A stretch of 64,000 nt of DNA from Antedon bifida (lineage: Eukaryota; Echinodermata; Crinoidea; Comatulida; Antedonidae): NCBI GenBank assembly GCA_963402885.1, contig OY727094.1, forward strand, positions 21,268,501 to 21,332,500, in the 5' to 3' direction. The position numbers were made by a program, and so were the translations under genes. Position 1 is the first letter of the stretch. Every line of letters begins with the position of its first letter. Below the pieces are notes generated by a model. That model saw only the letters and a list, made by a program, of their open reading frames with translations, had not been told where the DNA came from and searched no databases. Below are positions 1 to 12,300 of the stretch, piece after piece.

Positions 1-541
1 TCCATTTTCTCCTACCTATAACAAAAATAATATACAAATAAGGAATGTTGAGAATGTTCATGAGTTTAAAAATAATTAATTGAATGAAAATGTTTTCTCC
101 ATTCAACGAATAAAAAAACCATCATTATATGCATGGCACTGCCAATTATAGAGTATTTTGCATGTTTCTTCTTGTTTTTTGCAAATAATATTTCTTTTAA
201 TAAAACACTTAAAGATTCATTCCCTACAATTTGTGACGTTTTGTAAAAATAATGCATATATTACTTTAAAAACATTAAACCAGGTCATTCCTTGTCTTAA
301 ATGTACGATTTATGATAAATTATGATAAAAAGAGAGAAACAATGCACTACCTATGTAGCTTGTGGTCTTTAGGCCTAGCTGGTAAACATGGGTAATGTAC
401 GAACATCGTATGTTAGCTATAGTCCTGACGTTGTATAGTTGCTGCATTAATTGTCTTTCTGTTTTTGCCAGAATCAGTTGATACAAATTGGGGGAAATCC
501 GGTAATTTCGCTGAAAAGTTAGGAGTCTTCCATTTGTTTTG
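1..541. other. No recognisable feature
   Basis: AT-rich intronic DNA. Searched for the ABCF3 second Walker A exon without success. Short open frames here have no family signature. Confidence 0.6.
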
Positions 542-1167
542 GCCTCACGATCATTCGAAAAGTGGGTCAATTACAGAAAAAAAACAAAAATATCAATCCA
601 TGCGCAATGCATGTTGGGATTTATAGCGGGCTGCTTAAATTATTAGAATCAACTTATTATTCACAATTTTTAACTGTTTATAGACGAAAAAAGTTATCTC
701 AATAAGACCATATAGTATTTATTTTGTCATTAAATGTAATTTGTGACCTTAAATTAGATCTAAAAAATGTAGAGAATGGGACTTTAACGGATTGATTTTG
801 ATTCCTTAACATGTGCCAGCACTGTTGGCAATATATATTATGAGATTAAGGGAAGCCTCACGATCATTCGAAAAGTGGGTCAATTACAGAAAAAAAACAA
901 AAATATCAATCCATGCGCAATGCATGTTGGGATTTATAGCGGGCTGCTTAAATTATTAGAATCAACTTATTATTCACAATTTTTAACTGTTTATAGACGA
1001 AAAAAGTTATCTCAATAAGACCATATAGTATTTATTTTGTCATTAAATGTAATTTGTGACCTTAAATTAGATCTAAAAAATGTAGAGAATGGGACTTTAA
1101 TGGATTGATTTTGATTCCTTAACATGTGCCAGCACTGTTGGCAATATATATTATGAGATTAAGGGAA
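542..1167. repeat. Recent 313-bp tandem duplication
   Basis: Positions 542-854 and 855-1167 are copies that differ by eye at a single base (AACGG versus AATGG). Neither copy holds a recognisable gene. The near identity implies a recent event or an assembly artefact. Confidence 0.95.
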
Positions 1168-1224
1168 GCATCTCAACACATTAAAAACAAGTTCCTTTAG
1201 ATGTTGCTAGACGTACCAATTATT

Positions 1225-1520
1225 ACCTCCGCCAAGGAGGTTATGTTTTCACCCCTGTATGTTTGTGTGTGTGTGTCTGTGAACAGCCTGGAGGCCACAG
1301 TTTTCATCCGATTCTCACCAAATTTGGCCACAATGATCTATGCCCCAAAAGCTTGGACGAGTTCGATTGTGTCTACATTAGCTGGTGTTGATTTTTATTT
1401 ACTACATAAGCTGTTGGTGTTTCTACATAAGCTGGAGGTTTTACTACATAAGCGGTGGGTTGTTCTACATTAACAGTTGTTTCGACATTAGCTGGCGCTT
1501 ACTACATTAACGGTTGTAAC
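1225..1520. repeat. ACCTCC-hairpin repeat head plus ACATAAGC minisatellite
   Basis: A hairpin with arms ACCTCC and GGAGGT (1225-1241) is followed by a TG-rich run. From about 1372 comes a degenerate tandem array with units of about 28-33 bases centred on CTACATAAGCTGG/CTACATTAGCTGG. The same hairpin heads occur at 3767-3785 and 21026-21042. Confidence 0.7.
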
Positions 1521-1784
1521 ATGTGAGATTGTATATTTGTTTTACAATTCTTTGAATCAATAAGTTTACAAAACATTAAATACGACATACACTACAATAA
1601 TCGTCCAAACGCCAAGCACTGTGTCGTTCAAACGCCAAGCACTACGTTGTTCGAACGGCAAGAGTCCTAGCCTAATCAACGCACATGTTTACTCTCACAA
1701 CGCTGAGCAAGTAATGGTTTGTGTACCTAATTACGCATTTATTGTCTTCATTGTCTGCGTTTATATCGATAACAAAAAAACATT

Positions 1785-2960
1785 CTAGATTTGAACTCGT
1801 CACTATGGACGAGTTAGGTTATCCGCAGCGCAAACGCCACGTGCACGTCATATGTTAGAATATTGAGCACAGAAAAACGATTATGTCATTGTGATCTGAA
1901 GAAATTAAAATGTGTGCCCTTTATTTTGTGTCACGTCTAAGTATATACACTATATACTGTATACGTACTACATACAGTGCAGAATATGTGAAAATAACGG
2001 GACCCGCCTTTTTATCCAATTTTTAACATAATGACGTCATCAAAATGAAACATGTAGATAGCAATTTTGGAAGGGAATTATCTGAGTAACAACATATTAA
2101 CGTGTTGAACAAATTTGGATACGTAGAATATGGATGCTCCCTCTTTTAAATGTCATGAACTATGACGCAAAATATGAAAATACGACTTTTATAATTCAAC
2201 TGGGCCATATGATGACGTCACAACAGCCGATGCGCAAAATTTGTACATGAATTCCTATCTACAATTCAACAGCTTCCAGAAAACGTTTTAATCATGAGTA
2301 TCACTTATCATTCTGAGGAGCTATAAGATATTTAAATTTGATGGTAATCAAAAATTTGATGAAAATAAGTGACCCAAGTTATTCATGATGAACATGATGA
2401 CATCATCACAATTTTAAAAATGGTAACTCATGCGAAAAATAATTCATTGACCTAGACAATAATATAAAAATGGGGGGAAATGGAATACGGATAAGTGGAG
2501 ATGCGCTCTATTAAATGTGATGAGCTATGACGAAAGAGACAAAAATCCTATATTTTATATTCGAGTGGCCATGCGATGACGTCACAATGTCCGGTTAGCC
2601 ATATTGATGCATGATTCGATATCTACAACTCATCTACTTCCATAATATGTAATAACAATAAACTTCACCATGTAGTTTACAGTGTAGGAATTATGACTGT
2701 TTAAAAAAGGCATAATTTTGACGAATTTTTAAACTTTTTCATCAAAAACGCGTGCAAAATGTCCAATTTGACGTGCTCGTATGACGTGATTTTAAGTCAA
2801 AATTGTTTGAAAGATGGTAAAATTACTAGAAAAGGCTGGAAAAACATAAATCATGCGAAAAAAGATGTTTTTAGCGCGCGCACATGGGAATTTTTGACAC
2901 ACTTACGCGTAGAAAGTTGATTAGAAATTGATTCTTCTGCTTGCCTGCACGCATTTTTTT
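1785..2960 (+). mobile_element. Helentron-like repeat, copy a (3' end missing)
   Basis: It starts CTAGATTTGAACTCGTCAC with a hairpin (AACTCGTC/GACGAGTT) and then GGTTATCCGCA. The interior matches the family in order, with several TGACGTCA sites and ATATCTACAACTCATC. It stops near 2960, before the usual 3' hairpin. Confidence 0.8.
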
Positions 2961-3185
2961 TTTTTTTCAATTTGTATTTTGTATGTGCATGGCCCCATAA
3001 AAGAACAACCCAGCAACCCAGTGTTTATCTAGGCTTCTGTGGATTAATTAAGTTGAACTGAATTTCTTCTTCGATTATTTGCGGAATGGAGAGAAGACCT
3101 AATTGACAATCAAAATGGTTATCTACCAAACCTGGATAACCAGCTGAAAAAATACAGGGGATTAATAATGTGTTTAAATACTTAC

Positions 3186-3318
3186 AATACATATCCTAGA
3201 GTCTAGATCTGCTGACAGGTCAACCCCACTAAATAACACTTTTTCTTGTGTGTAGCAAAACATCACATCTGATAATTGAAGAACAGGTGGTGACAACTTT
3301 TCAAAATCAGATGGAAAT
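3186..3318 (-). CDS. ABCF3: ABCF3 exon: start of second ATPase domain
   Basis: This 133-base exon encodes [16 protein letters not shown], the first strand of the second domain, and ends at LDSRICI, just before the second Walker A. The acceptor is TTTCAG and the donor GTAAGT, phase 0. The next exon should start with the codons for VGEN; I could not find it in 1-3185, so it lies left of the window. Confidence 0.92.
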
Positions 3319-6300
3319 CTGAAAAAAGAAATATTATTTATTTATTGTATTATTATTGTAACACATGGCATATAGCGTCATTTGTATAGATGAGAGGGGC
3401 AGTTCTCCTAATCCCCCTTTTTCACGTTCACAACTTTATCTACGAATGAACACAAATTTGTTAACTTTGTATTTTTGGTATTCAAGGACGCCAGTAGATA
3501 CAAGTCTGTATTTAATTTGTCTTGTTCATGTTAGTCCATCAGTTAGCGTTTTTTTTCTGGAAAATACAGACTTGTAAAACGTGTACAGAAATCAGATAAG
3601 ATGTTGGTTTAATACTGCAGAAACAACAATTGTCTCAGGTTGAAATATAAATTGTGTGTTACCAAATCTATTTTTTGAGAGGCCACTGTCTTGACCAGCA
3701 AGACAGGTGGTTTTAGTGGCTTAAATTTTTATGTTGATGTTACCTATAGTTGTTACAACTGTTTTTCACCTCCGCCAAGGAGGTGCAGTATATGTAATCG
3801 ATCACGTGTGTTTGTTTGTTAGCAGGATTACTCAAAAAGTTATTTATCAAGATCTTTACCAAAATGAAAATACAGATAGATATGTGGTCAAGGACCACTC
3901 TATTAAATTTTGGAGGCAATCCGGACCACGGTCACAATTCTGGACCACTTTTTATTATTATTTTCAGACCTGCTACTGTTAAAAGATAGGACAGAATTTT
4001 CAAAAACCAGCGAGCAAGTAAATTGAAATTGCATTTTCTCGAGAACTACTTGTCCAAAAAACTTCATTTTTGTACAAGAGGACAGGACAGCTGCATATCA
4101 AGCAGACGGTCCGAGTTGGAGTCTCGATTGGGGCAACTTTTTCTCATTCTCACAGATTTCCTCATCTTTATCATTTCAAATGAATTAATTAAATTTTCAG
4201 TATATCACCGGGCGGTTTAGAATTAATGTTCTCTGCCCGATATGTTTATATATATAAAAAGTATCTCTTCGGAGATCCCGTTTCGTTAATAAAAATACTG
4301 AATAGATGAGGGCGTATCAAATTGATCTCTGGTGCGCGTGCGTACACTTGAGGACTAGTGTTGTTCCAACCGTACCACGCCAAGAATGTTAAAGAGTTGC
4401 TACATCCAATCGAGCTCGAACAATACCATGAAAGCCCCAGTGGTCTAATGGTTAGGACAGCTGCATATCAAGCAGACGGTCCGAGTTCGAGTCTCGGTTG
4501 GGACGACTTTTTCGCATTCTCACAGATTCCCTCATCTTTATCGTTTCAAATTAATTAATTAAATTTTCAGTATATCACCGGGCAGTATTTACTGTTTCGT
4601 TGTATCAAATTTCTGTCATTAATACTAATTTGTTGGGCCGTGATTTATGATGCCTAAGGGATCTATCTAGACTTAATTTTGTCAGGGATGTCACCACAGT
4701 GGTCGGTGATGGACGCCACTCGGGATTTTCGACCACCATTTTCATGACGCCGACCACCACTATATTTACGCATGTAGATCGTAGCCCCGATCGTAGCCTA
4801 TTATTCGTAACTTACTACTAGAAGATACGATGGATTGTTATTATAATTATCAACGCGTCGATCGTAGGGTGGTTTGGTAGAGTTAATAAACAACATTGTC
4901 ATCGCCTTTAGAAAACGCATGGACAATGAAAATTAACAATGTACTGTTCACTACTTAAAATCGGCACCGCCTAAAAATCCTACCTAAGCTAGGCCTAACT
5001 ATTTAGGAGACGACACATTTTGGTGGTTAGCCTAATTTAGCCGGACGAGACGACATCGTGCGTCCTATCGACATCGGAGTGGAGTCTAGTTTCGGCGGCC
5101 TAGGCTAGGCTTACGTTAAATTATTTAATCCTACCTTGGCTTAGCAAATTATAAATATGCCGACGTAAACATAAACAAAATATATGCAAAATCAATATAG
5201 GCCTATTCCATGTTTAGATTTAACATAGCCTATTCAATTATTACGACATGTCACTGTGTAATGAAAATGGCCCTAGTATTCTGTAGCTAACCTCGACCAT
5301 AATTAATTTTGAGTGAAAAAAAACAGTTAATTTAGAGTGTATCGCGTTTCATGTCATGTGACACAAAATCTAGGTACACAATCTTCGTCGCGTTTCCAGA
5401 CCTGCCATATATGAGCCACAAAAAAAATCTAGGTCTGTGCGCATGATCGACGGTCCGATACTATATCTAGAATGTTAACGATCTTTTGTTGTCGGCATCG
5501 TTTCTGGATCGACTGGACGTTTTATTTTTAGAAGTTTGCCTACAGTTGGGGATTAGCGTACAACGCGTTGTACAACGGTTGTAGCGTTGTAGTGGAAAAC
5601 GGTTGATAATACCGTTTTAGCGTACAACGCTACTGTAAGTCAACGTTGTATCCAATCAGAACGTTTCCTGTTATGACGCGAAACAAGGTTTGACCTAGGC
5701 TGACATCTTGTATCGTCAATGTGTGAGAGATGGATTTCAACAACAAAAAGGCCAGAATAAATAAGGCCTAACTAGGCTACAAATACAACTGTTAAAAAAA
5801 ACTAGGCTACAAACTACATGTATCAATTGATTACCATTATATTTTCTAACAAATGAAATAAATAAATGCACCTTGTATTTAAACATAGTGACTACGAGCT
5901 CGTCCCCTTTTAGGCCTAGCTAAGAGCCAATCACGCATTTCATTCAAGCTAAAAACTAGCGTGGTGGGACATCAAGTCACTCATTCATATATACAAGAAG
6001 GCAGACTAGACTGGACAAGTTTAATGCTGAAAACCCCCTAACTCCTAAAAAATTCAGTAAACAAACAAGGGGAGCTGTGTCATTTTTATAGCAAGTTAAG
6101 GGTTTTTTTTAACTGACTGGTCTGGACTAATCACAATCAATTTTTCCACCCATGTGGTTAACACAATCTCCATCTTCATCATTAGGAGGCCTGCTTTATT
6201 TTCGTAACACAAGAGCCTGGGGAAAATGTTTTTTTTACTACAAAATAAAACAATAGAAACAGAAATTTGTCTTTACTATATTTTACTTAAATAAATGCTG

Positions 6301-9300
6301 AGGTATGTTTTATTTACGGCAAATTTTGTCATAATTGTAGGGCTGAGATCTAGGCCTATATACAGTGGAAATAATGATGAAAACATGTGGGTAAGAGCAC
6401 TTGAATATGCAACTAGAACCAACCTGAATGACGCACTTCCGTTGTAACGATAATCGTACGCTATGGGTCTGAACACCTCATTTTTTTCTCTGCGGTTTGT
6501 AATGTGACCTTGCTAGTAACGTTGTACGCTAAAACGGTCTAACGCCATGGGTCTGAACATAGCCAAAGTGCCAATCATTTGACCAGTGAACTGGTAGGAT
6601 AGTCCCTGTAAACACTCACATCAGTCATGCCGCTAATGCTCACTTTTTGAGGTTTTTAAACGTAACGGTAACCAGGGCTCCTTTGCCTAATGGCTATCCC
6701 TGATATCTGAAAACTGAATACCCATATCCACAATTGCAAGGAAAGCTTTCAAGATGAGATGATTTCTGATCTAATAAAATCACATAAGATATGCGAGATG
6801 GTTCATTCTCTTTGTATCAAAAAAATATTTAAGACCTTCTTCTGAATTGAAATGGAATATATTTTTTTAACAATTTTGATTTGGACTGGCCTGATGCGTA
6901 ATTGCTCATTATCTACAAAGATACTTTCAATGCAGGTTTATCCATCGTATTTTAGCAGTCATGATTTTCTTTTTAAAATCATTATTGTTGATTATAATAA
7001 GTGTACCTTTTGTGGTATGGTTGCAGAAACAGTTACACATTTATTTTGGGAATGTAACGTCACATCTAATTTTTGGACTGCTTAGTATTATTAGAGATCA
7101 GGAGGTCGTAAAATTACAGGATGTTTGGCTTGGTATTTCTAATGTGGATAATGAGCACTTAAATCCTACTATTCTCCATGCAAAATATTTTATTTATTCT
7201 TGTAGAAGTTGTAAGATGATTGTAAGAAGTATTGTAAACTTAAAAAATGTTCTAAAATTCGAAAAATTGATCGAAGAACATATTGCTTTTAAGAACAATA
7301 ATACTGACAGAGTGGTTTATTTGATTTATTATTACCGTATATATTTTGTTATTTGGGGGGACACAACACATTGATAAATCGTTGAAGACAGATTGTCACA
7401 AATAACAAATGATACAACATTTTACAAGCTGTGTAATATAAAATTGATGATGAAAGGTAAAATATCAAACTCGGCGTTCTCGTTGATATATAACCTTTCA
7501 TCATTCACCTCATGCCATTATTTGTACACTCATAAACATTCATTATTTGTATAATATATCTATAAGTACCCACACTAACAGTAATAAAGTTTATTTATAT
7601 GTGTTAATATATCTAACAGTACCCACACTCACAGTAAGAAATTTGCGATTCAAATGGCGATCAAAAATTGTTATTAACAGTATTGCAATACTAAATCTAA
7701 AGGTTTTGATTGAATTCATGACGCTGTTGGGTTAAGACGTGTTTGACGCGAGCTCCTGGATCAACAAATTATTAAAGTTTTTATGCTAATAGTCTATTGT
7801 GAACACGATATACTACCCACAACGAAACGAACCACATGTGCTAAGACTACCTCAGCTAGCCTAGTAGACACATCGGTTCTCCCTGAAAAGGAGACGGAAC
7901 TGCTTAATCTTGACTTTAAAAAAATTGTACAGGAGTCCTTTAAATCTGTGCTGCAAGGACAATCTCAAATAAGAGAAGACTAGTAAAGTAAAGCTATTGA
8001 TTTTAACTGTGAAAGGATTGCAGTTCTTGAATCAAAAGATAAGGCCTGTGAATCTGATATTCAAAATATGCAAGAACAATTAATAACTCTCTGCCATCTT
8101 GAATTAAATAGAGCTGAACGTTTTTCCAGACGCAATAACATCAGGTTTGTTGGCCTGGAACATTAGCTCGGTGAAAATTGTATTCTGATTGTTAAGAGTA
8201 TTTTAACTAAACACTTTACGCTATCATCGATGCCCATCATCGAGCGTGCACACCGAGCTGGACGAGGAATGAAAGGTAAATCACCTCATATCTTGGTACG
8301 TTTTCTATCCTACGTATCTAAAATTGAAATTATGAAGCAATGACATGATGCCCTTAAAGGGGAAGTGTTCTTTATTAGGCCAAAAAAAAAAATTATTATT
8401 GTGCCGGCCACGCCCGACCGACCCTAAACTGACGAAAATGAAGGTCAGCTTTTTTGCCTTATTCGCCAAATTGGCGAATATATTTCACCTCCGCCGGACG
8501 TGTAAAAAAAGAAGCGTGCAATCAATCACGTGATAACCGGAATACACGATTATCACTTTTGGGAGGATCCAAGTTTTAACTAAATTAACGCTTTGATTAC
8601 ACAGTGGTTGAGACACGTTTTTAATAGTTATCAAATTTTTAAACACCCCAATAATAATAATGGACTCTACCAATGTTGATCTGCAAAGAACAACAGATCG
8701 CAAATCGCACAAGGTTGTTGAGGCAGTGTTTTTTGGTTTTACTGTACAGTACTACAATCTGATTACGAACTTGTTAAATGATTTAAAAGGCATGGATTCG
8801 CCAAGCAAGTAGGCCTATACGTTTAATAAAAATTTACCCAAGATTGTTGTACGCTCTTTTGTTTAAACTTGTTATTTATATAGTAATAATCCACCGGTTC
8901 CGGCATGCACACTAGGCCTCTAGCTGGTGGGGAATTTCCCCGCCATAAGAAATCGGCGAAATATAGCTCATAAACGGCCTACATTTTAATGTTATATCTT
9001 TAATGCCAGTGTAATTACGTATGGATAAAACAATATAAAACTCAATATTTTTCATCTCATGAAATTGAAACTGAATGAGTGCAGTGAAATAACACATTCT
9101 AGGTCACAGTGCCCATGATTCTTTGTTCAAGATGTTTGTTCTTAATGTAGTAAATGTATATCAAGTAAATGTTTATCACTTACTTCAGTGTAACTTCAGA
9201 TTCCCTTTCTACTGCTTTAAGTTCTGGCCTGAAAAAAAAAATCATTTATTTAGAAAATAAAGAATTCTTGAATACAAGCAAAATGTTTACTATACTTCGG

Positions 9301-12300
9301 TATAAAAGTTGCACCTGTGTATCATGCATCCGTAAACAAGAATTAAGCTACGCCAATTGTCTGCTTGTCGAAAGTTGATATAAACAAAAATGTGAATAAA
9401 TGAAGTATGACCAATTTTAATGGTGCATTCTTACTATATTAATTCAATTATTGATATTGTAATTGCAACAATCAAAATGCTATACCCTAATCAGCCTGTG
9501 CCTCACTCAAAACAATAAGGACATTTGGATTGGAAAATAAGGAAGCATGAGTGACATTCCACAGACTTATTAAGAAAACTAGATTTGAACTCGTCACTTT
9601 GACGAGTTCAAGTTATCCGCGCAAACGCAAAACATACATTATATGAACGCCGACAATTATTATGCCATCCTATGACATGAATTAAATATGTTTACAGTGT
9701 TGAATTGTACCTATTTTGTGTATTATGTAAAGCATAACAGTACGGAATACATTATATATAATGTTATATACAGTGTAGCAAAGATGAAATTACAAGACTC
9801 ATTTTTTAATCCAATTTCTGGGGTAGCACTAACATTTCATTTTGTTTAGCTATTTGGCGAAAGTCAAAATATTTTTTTTAGTCAAATCAGTTTATCTATA
9901 GCCAAAATGGTTAAAGTCCAATTTTTTTATTTAGCCAAATGAATCTGTCATTAGCCAAAATTAAAAATTGTTGAAATATAATGGTAAAAACATTTTAGTT
10001 AATTTATCTATGTCAATAGGTCTATACACTGTTCCCTGAACATTTTTGTAAGGCATTTGGGGAGAGAGAGCCATGCCTAAATCACTGTAGGCCTATATAT
10101 GATTAAAAAAAATAATTGGTGTTGTATTTTATATGATCAAAACAATTGTTCAAATTGTTTTTAATCATACAGCATTCATACAGTTATCAATTTAATAAGA
10201 AACATTTTACAGTTTTCTGAAATCCTCTAAACGCTATGTTATTTTTGTTTTTTACACTTGGCTGGTGGCTTCCGTACCACGCAAAAATCGTGTCCTAAAG
10301 GCCAATTTACACAGACGAGCGGTAACGGTAAGCGGTAAAGTTGAGCGGAAAACGCAAAAATAGAATCTATGTTATTTCTTATAGTCAGGTGGCTTAGCGA
10401 CTAAAACGTTACACAGTGGACAAAAGCACCAAATTTGGCATGAGGCTTCTTTTAGACGTACTAATTGATTTTTGCCTAGGAGCCACCCGATCAGCTTCTG
10501 ATTTTCTAAGATGGCGGCCAAAATCCAAAATGGCTGCCAGTAAATTGGTATATCATATATATCTAGCTGTAAAAGTTACAAATAGACAAATAATGTACTG
10601 AATCAAGAATTTCTGAGGTCAGTAAAACCGATTCAGGAAATATTATATAGTGAGTTCCAAGATGGCGCCCAAAAATAAAAAATGGTAGCCATTGAAATTG
10701 AAATACATAATAATCGTATACAAAGTCACAAATAGTCCATTCCTAATGTATTTTAGTCTGCAAATCAGAAGGAAAGTGCAAGCATTGCATTTTATAAATT
10801 GATAAATCATGCTAGTTATAAAAACCCATGTTATCAAATTTTTAAAGTTTTTCTTTGACCTTTGACCTCAATTTGAAGATTTTAATCCAATTGAAAACAA
10901 AATAACCATATCTCCGCAACGCTTACATTAAATTAAATAATTTTAGTGTCAAATTATTAGGAAGATGCATATTAATATTCATCCTAATGGAAAAATTTGT
11001 CACAAAATGGCCGGAAGTATGATTTTTGGTATTTTTGACCTTTGACCTACATGTCATATAACTTGATAACTAACAGTTGGACAAACTTTAAATAGGTCTG
11101 AAATTAATCAGAAGATGGATGTTTCTATTCAGTCTAATACAAACTTTTCCAAGAAACTGACCCAGATTCTTGTTATTGACCTTTGACCTGTACTGGTAGT
11201 ACACATTTCTATATCTCGAAAACTAGTGGTCGTAAAAGTTTTTTTATGAGAAATTGTTAGAAAAATATATATTTAGATGTTTTATAATAAAACAGTTTCT
11301 ATGAAAATGTAAAAGAATCCTATTTATGATAACTAAATTTGTAATTTTTTAACATCCAATAGTATTTGTTATGTATTAAAATGTGTTATATTTGCTGATT
11401 TTAGGCAATTAACGTAAATTTATCTGAACTATGGATATTAAATGTAAAATTTGTTTTCTTTAATATAGAGAAAATGTAATTATCTATCAAATAAGACCAT
11501 TTGAAAAATATTCTGACAAAAACTTAATTAGTTACAGGTAAAAAAGTGTACTTTTTACTTTTGAACAGCGCCCTCAATCTTAATTTTTCCAAAAATACCA
11601 CATTTTATGTGGTTTCAGAAACTGAACTAGTTATAACTATGTACCATGTCTAAAATATGTTTCAATGACCATGATTACTCCATGTTTTCCTACTTCGTTT
11701 AATACATATGCGATTTCTACAACCAGAATGATATTCCAGTTTAGGCTACTGGCAGCCATGTTGGATTTTGGCCACCATCTTAACAACGAATGACCCATGT
11801 CATGCAACATGTCTAAAATATGTTTCAATGAACATGAATACTTATGTTTTGATAGTTCATTTGCCTATATGTGACTTCTGAAACAAATGAAAATGTGATT
11901 TTCCAATTTATTGGCGGCCATTTTGGATTTTGGCCGCCATCTTGAAAAATAAATGACGACCAGAGTGGCTCCTAGGCAAAAATCAATTGGTAGGTCCCAA
12001 CGAAGCTCCATGCCAAATTCGGCGCTTTTGTCCACCGTGTCACGATTTCCTCAAAGTTTGTTGTTAAGCCACCTGACTATTATGACCATTTACACAGAAC
12101 GCAGAGCGGACGAGCGGAAATCCGCTCAGGATCGAAACAGATTCGATTTTGTGAAAATACCGCACGGTAATTGTGGATTTCGGCCAATCAACGAGGTGAT
12201 TGATGTGACGTCAAATATCAACAACTTTCTAGTTTTTGTAAAATTTGCTGTCGATCGTCTGTCGCATCAACAATCAAAATGTCAAATCCGAGCGCCTGCT

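Noticed and set aside
4434-4505. Functional tRNA gene
   Set aside because: The anticodon would be ATC, the acceptor and anticodon stems each have a mismatch, and a second copy shares a non-tRNA tail, so a SINE is the better reading.
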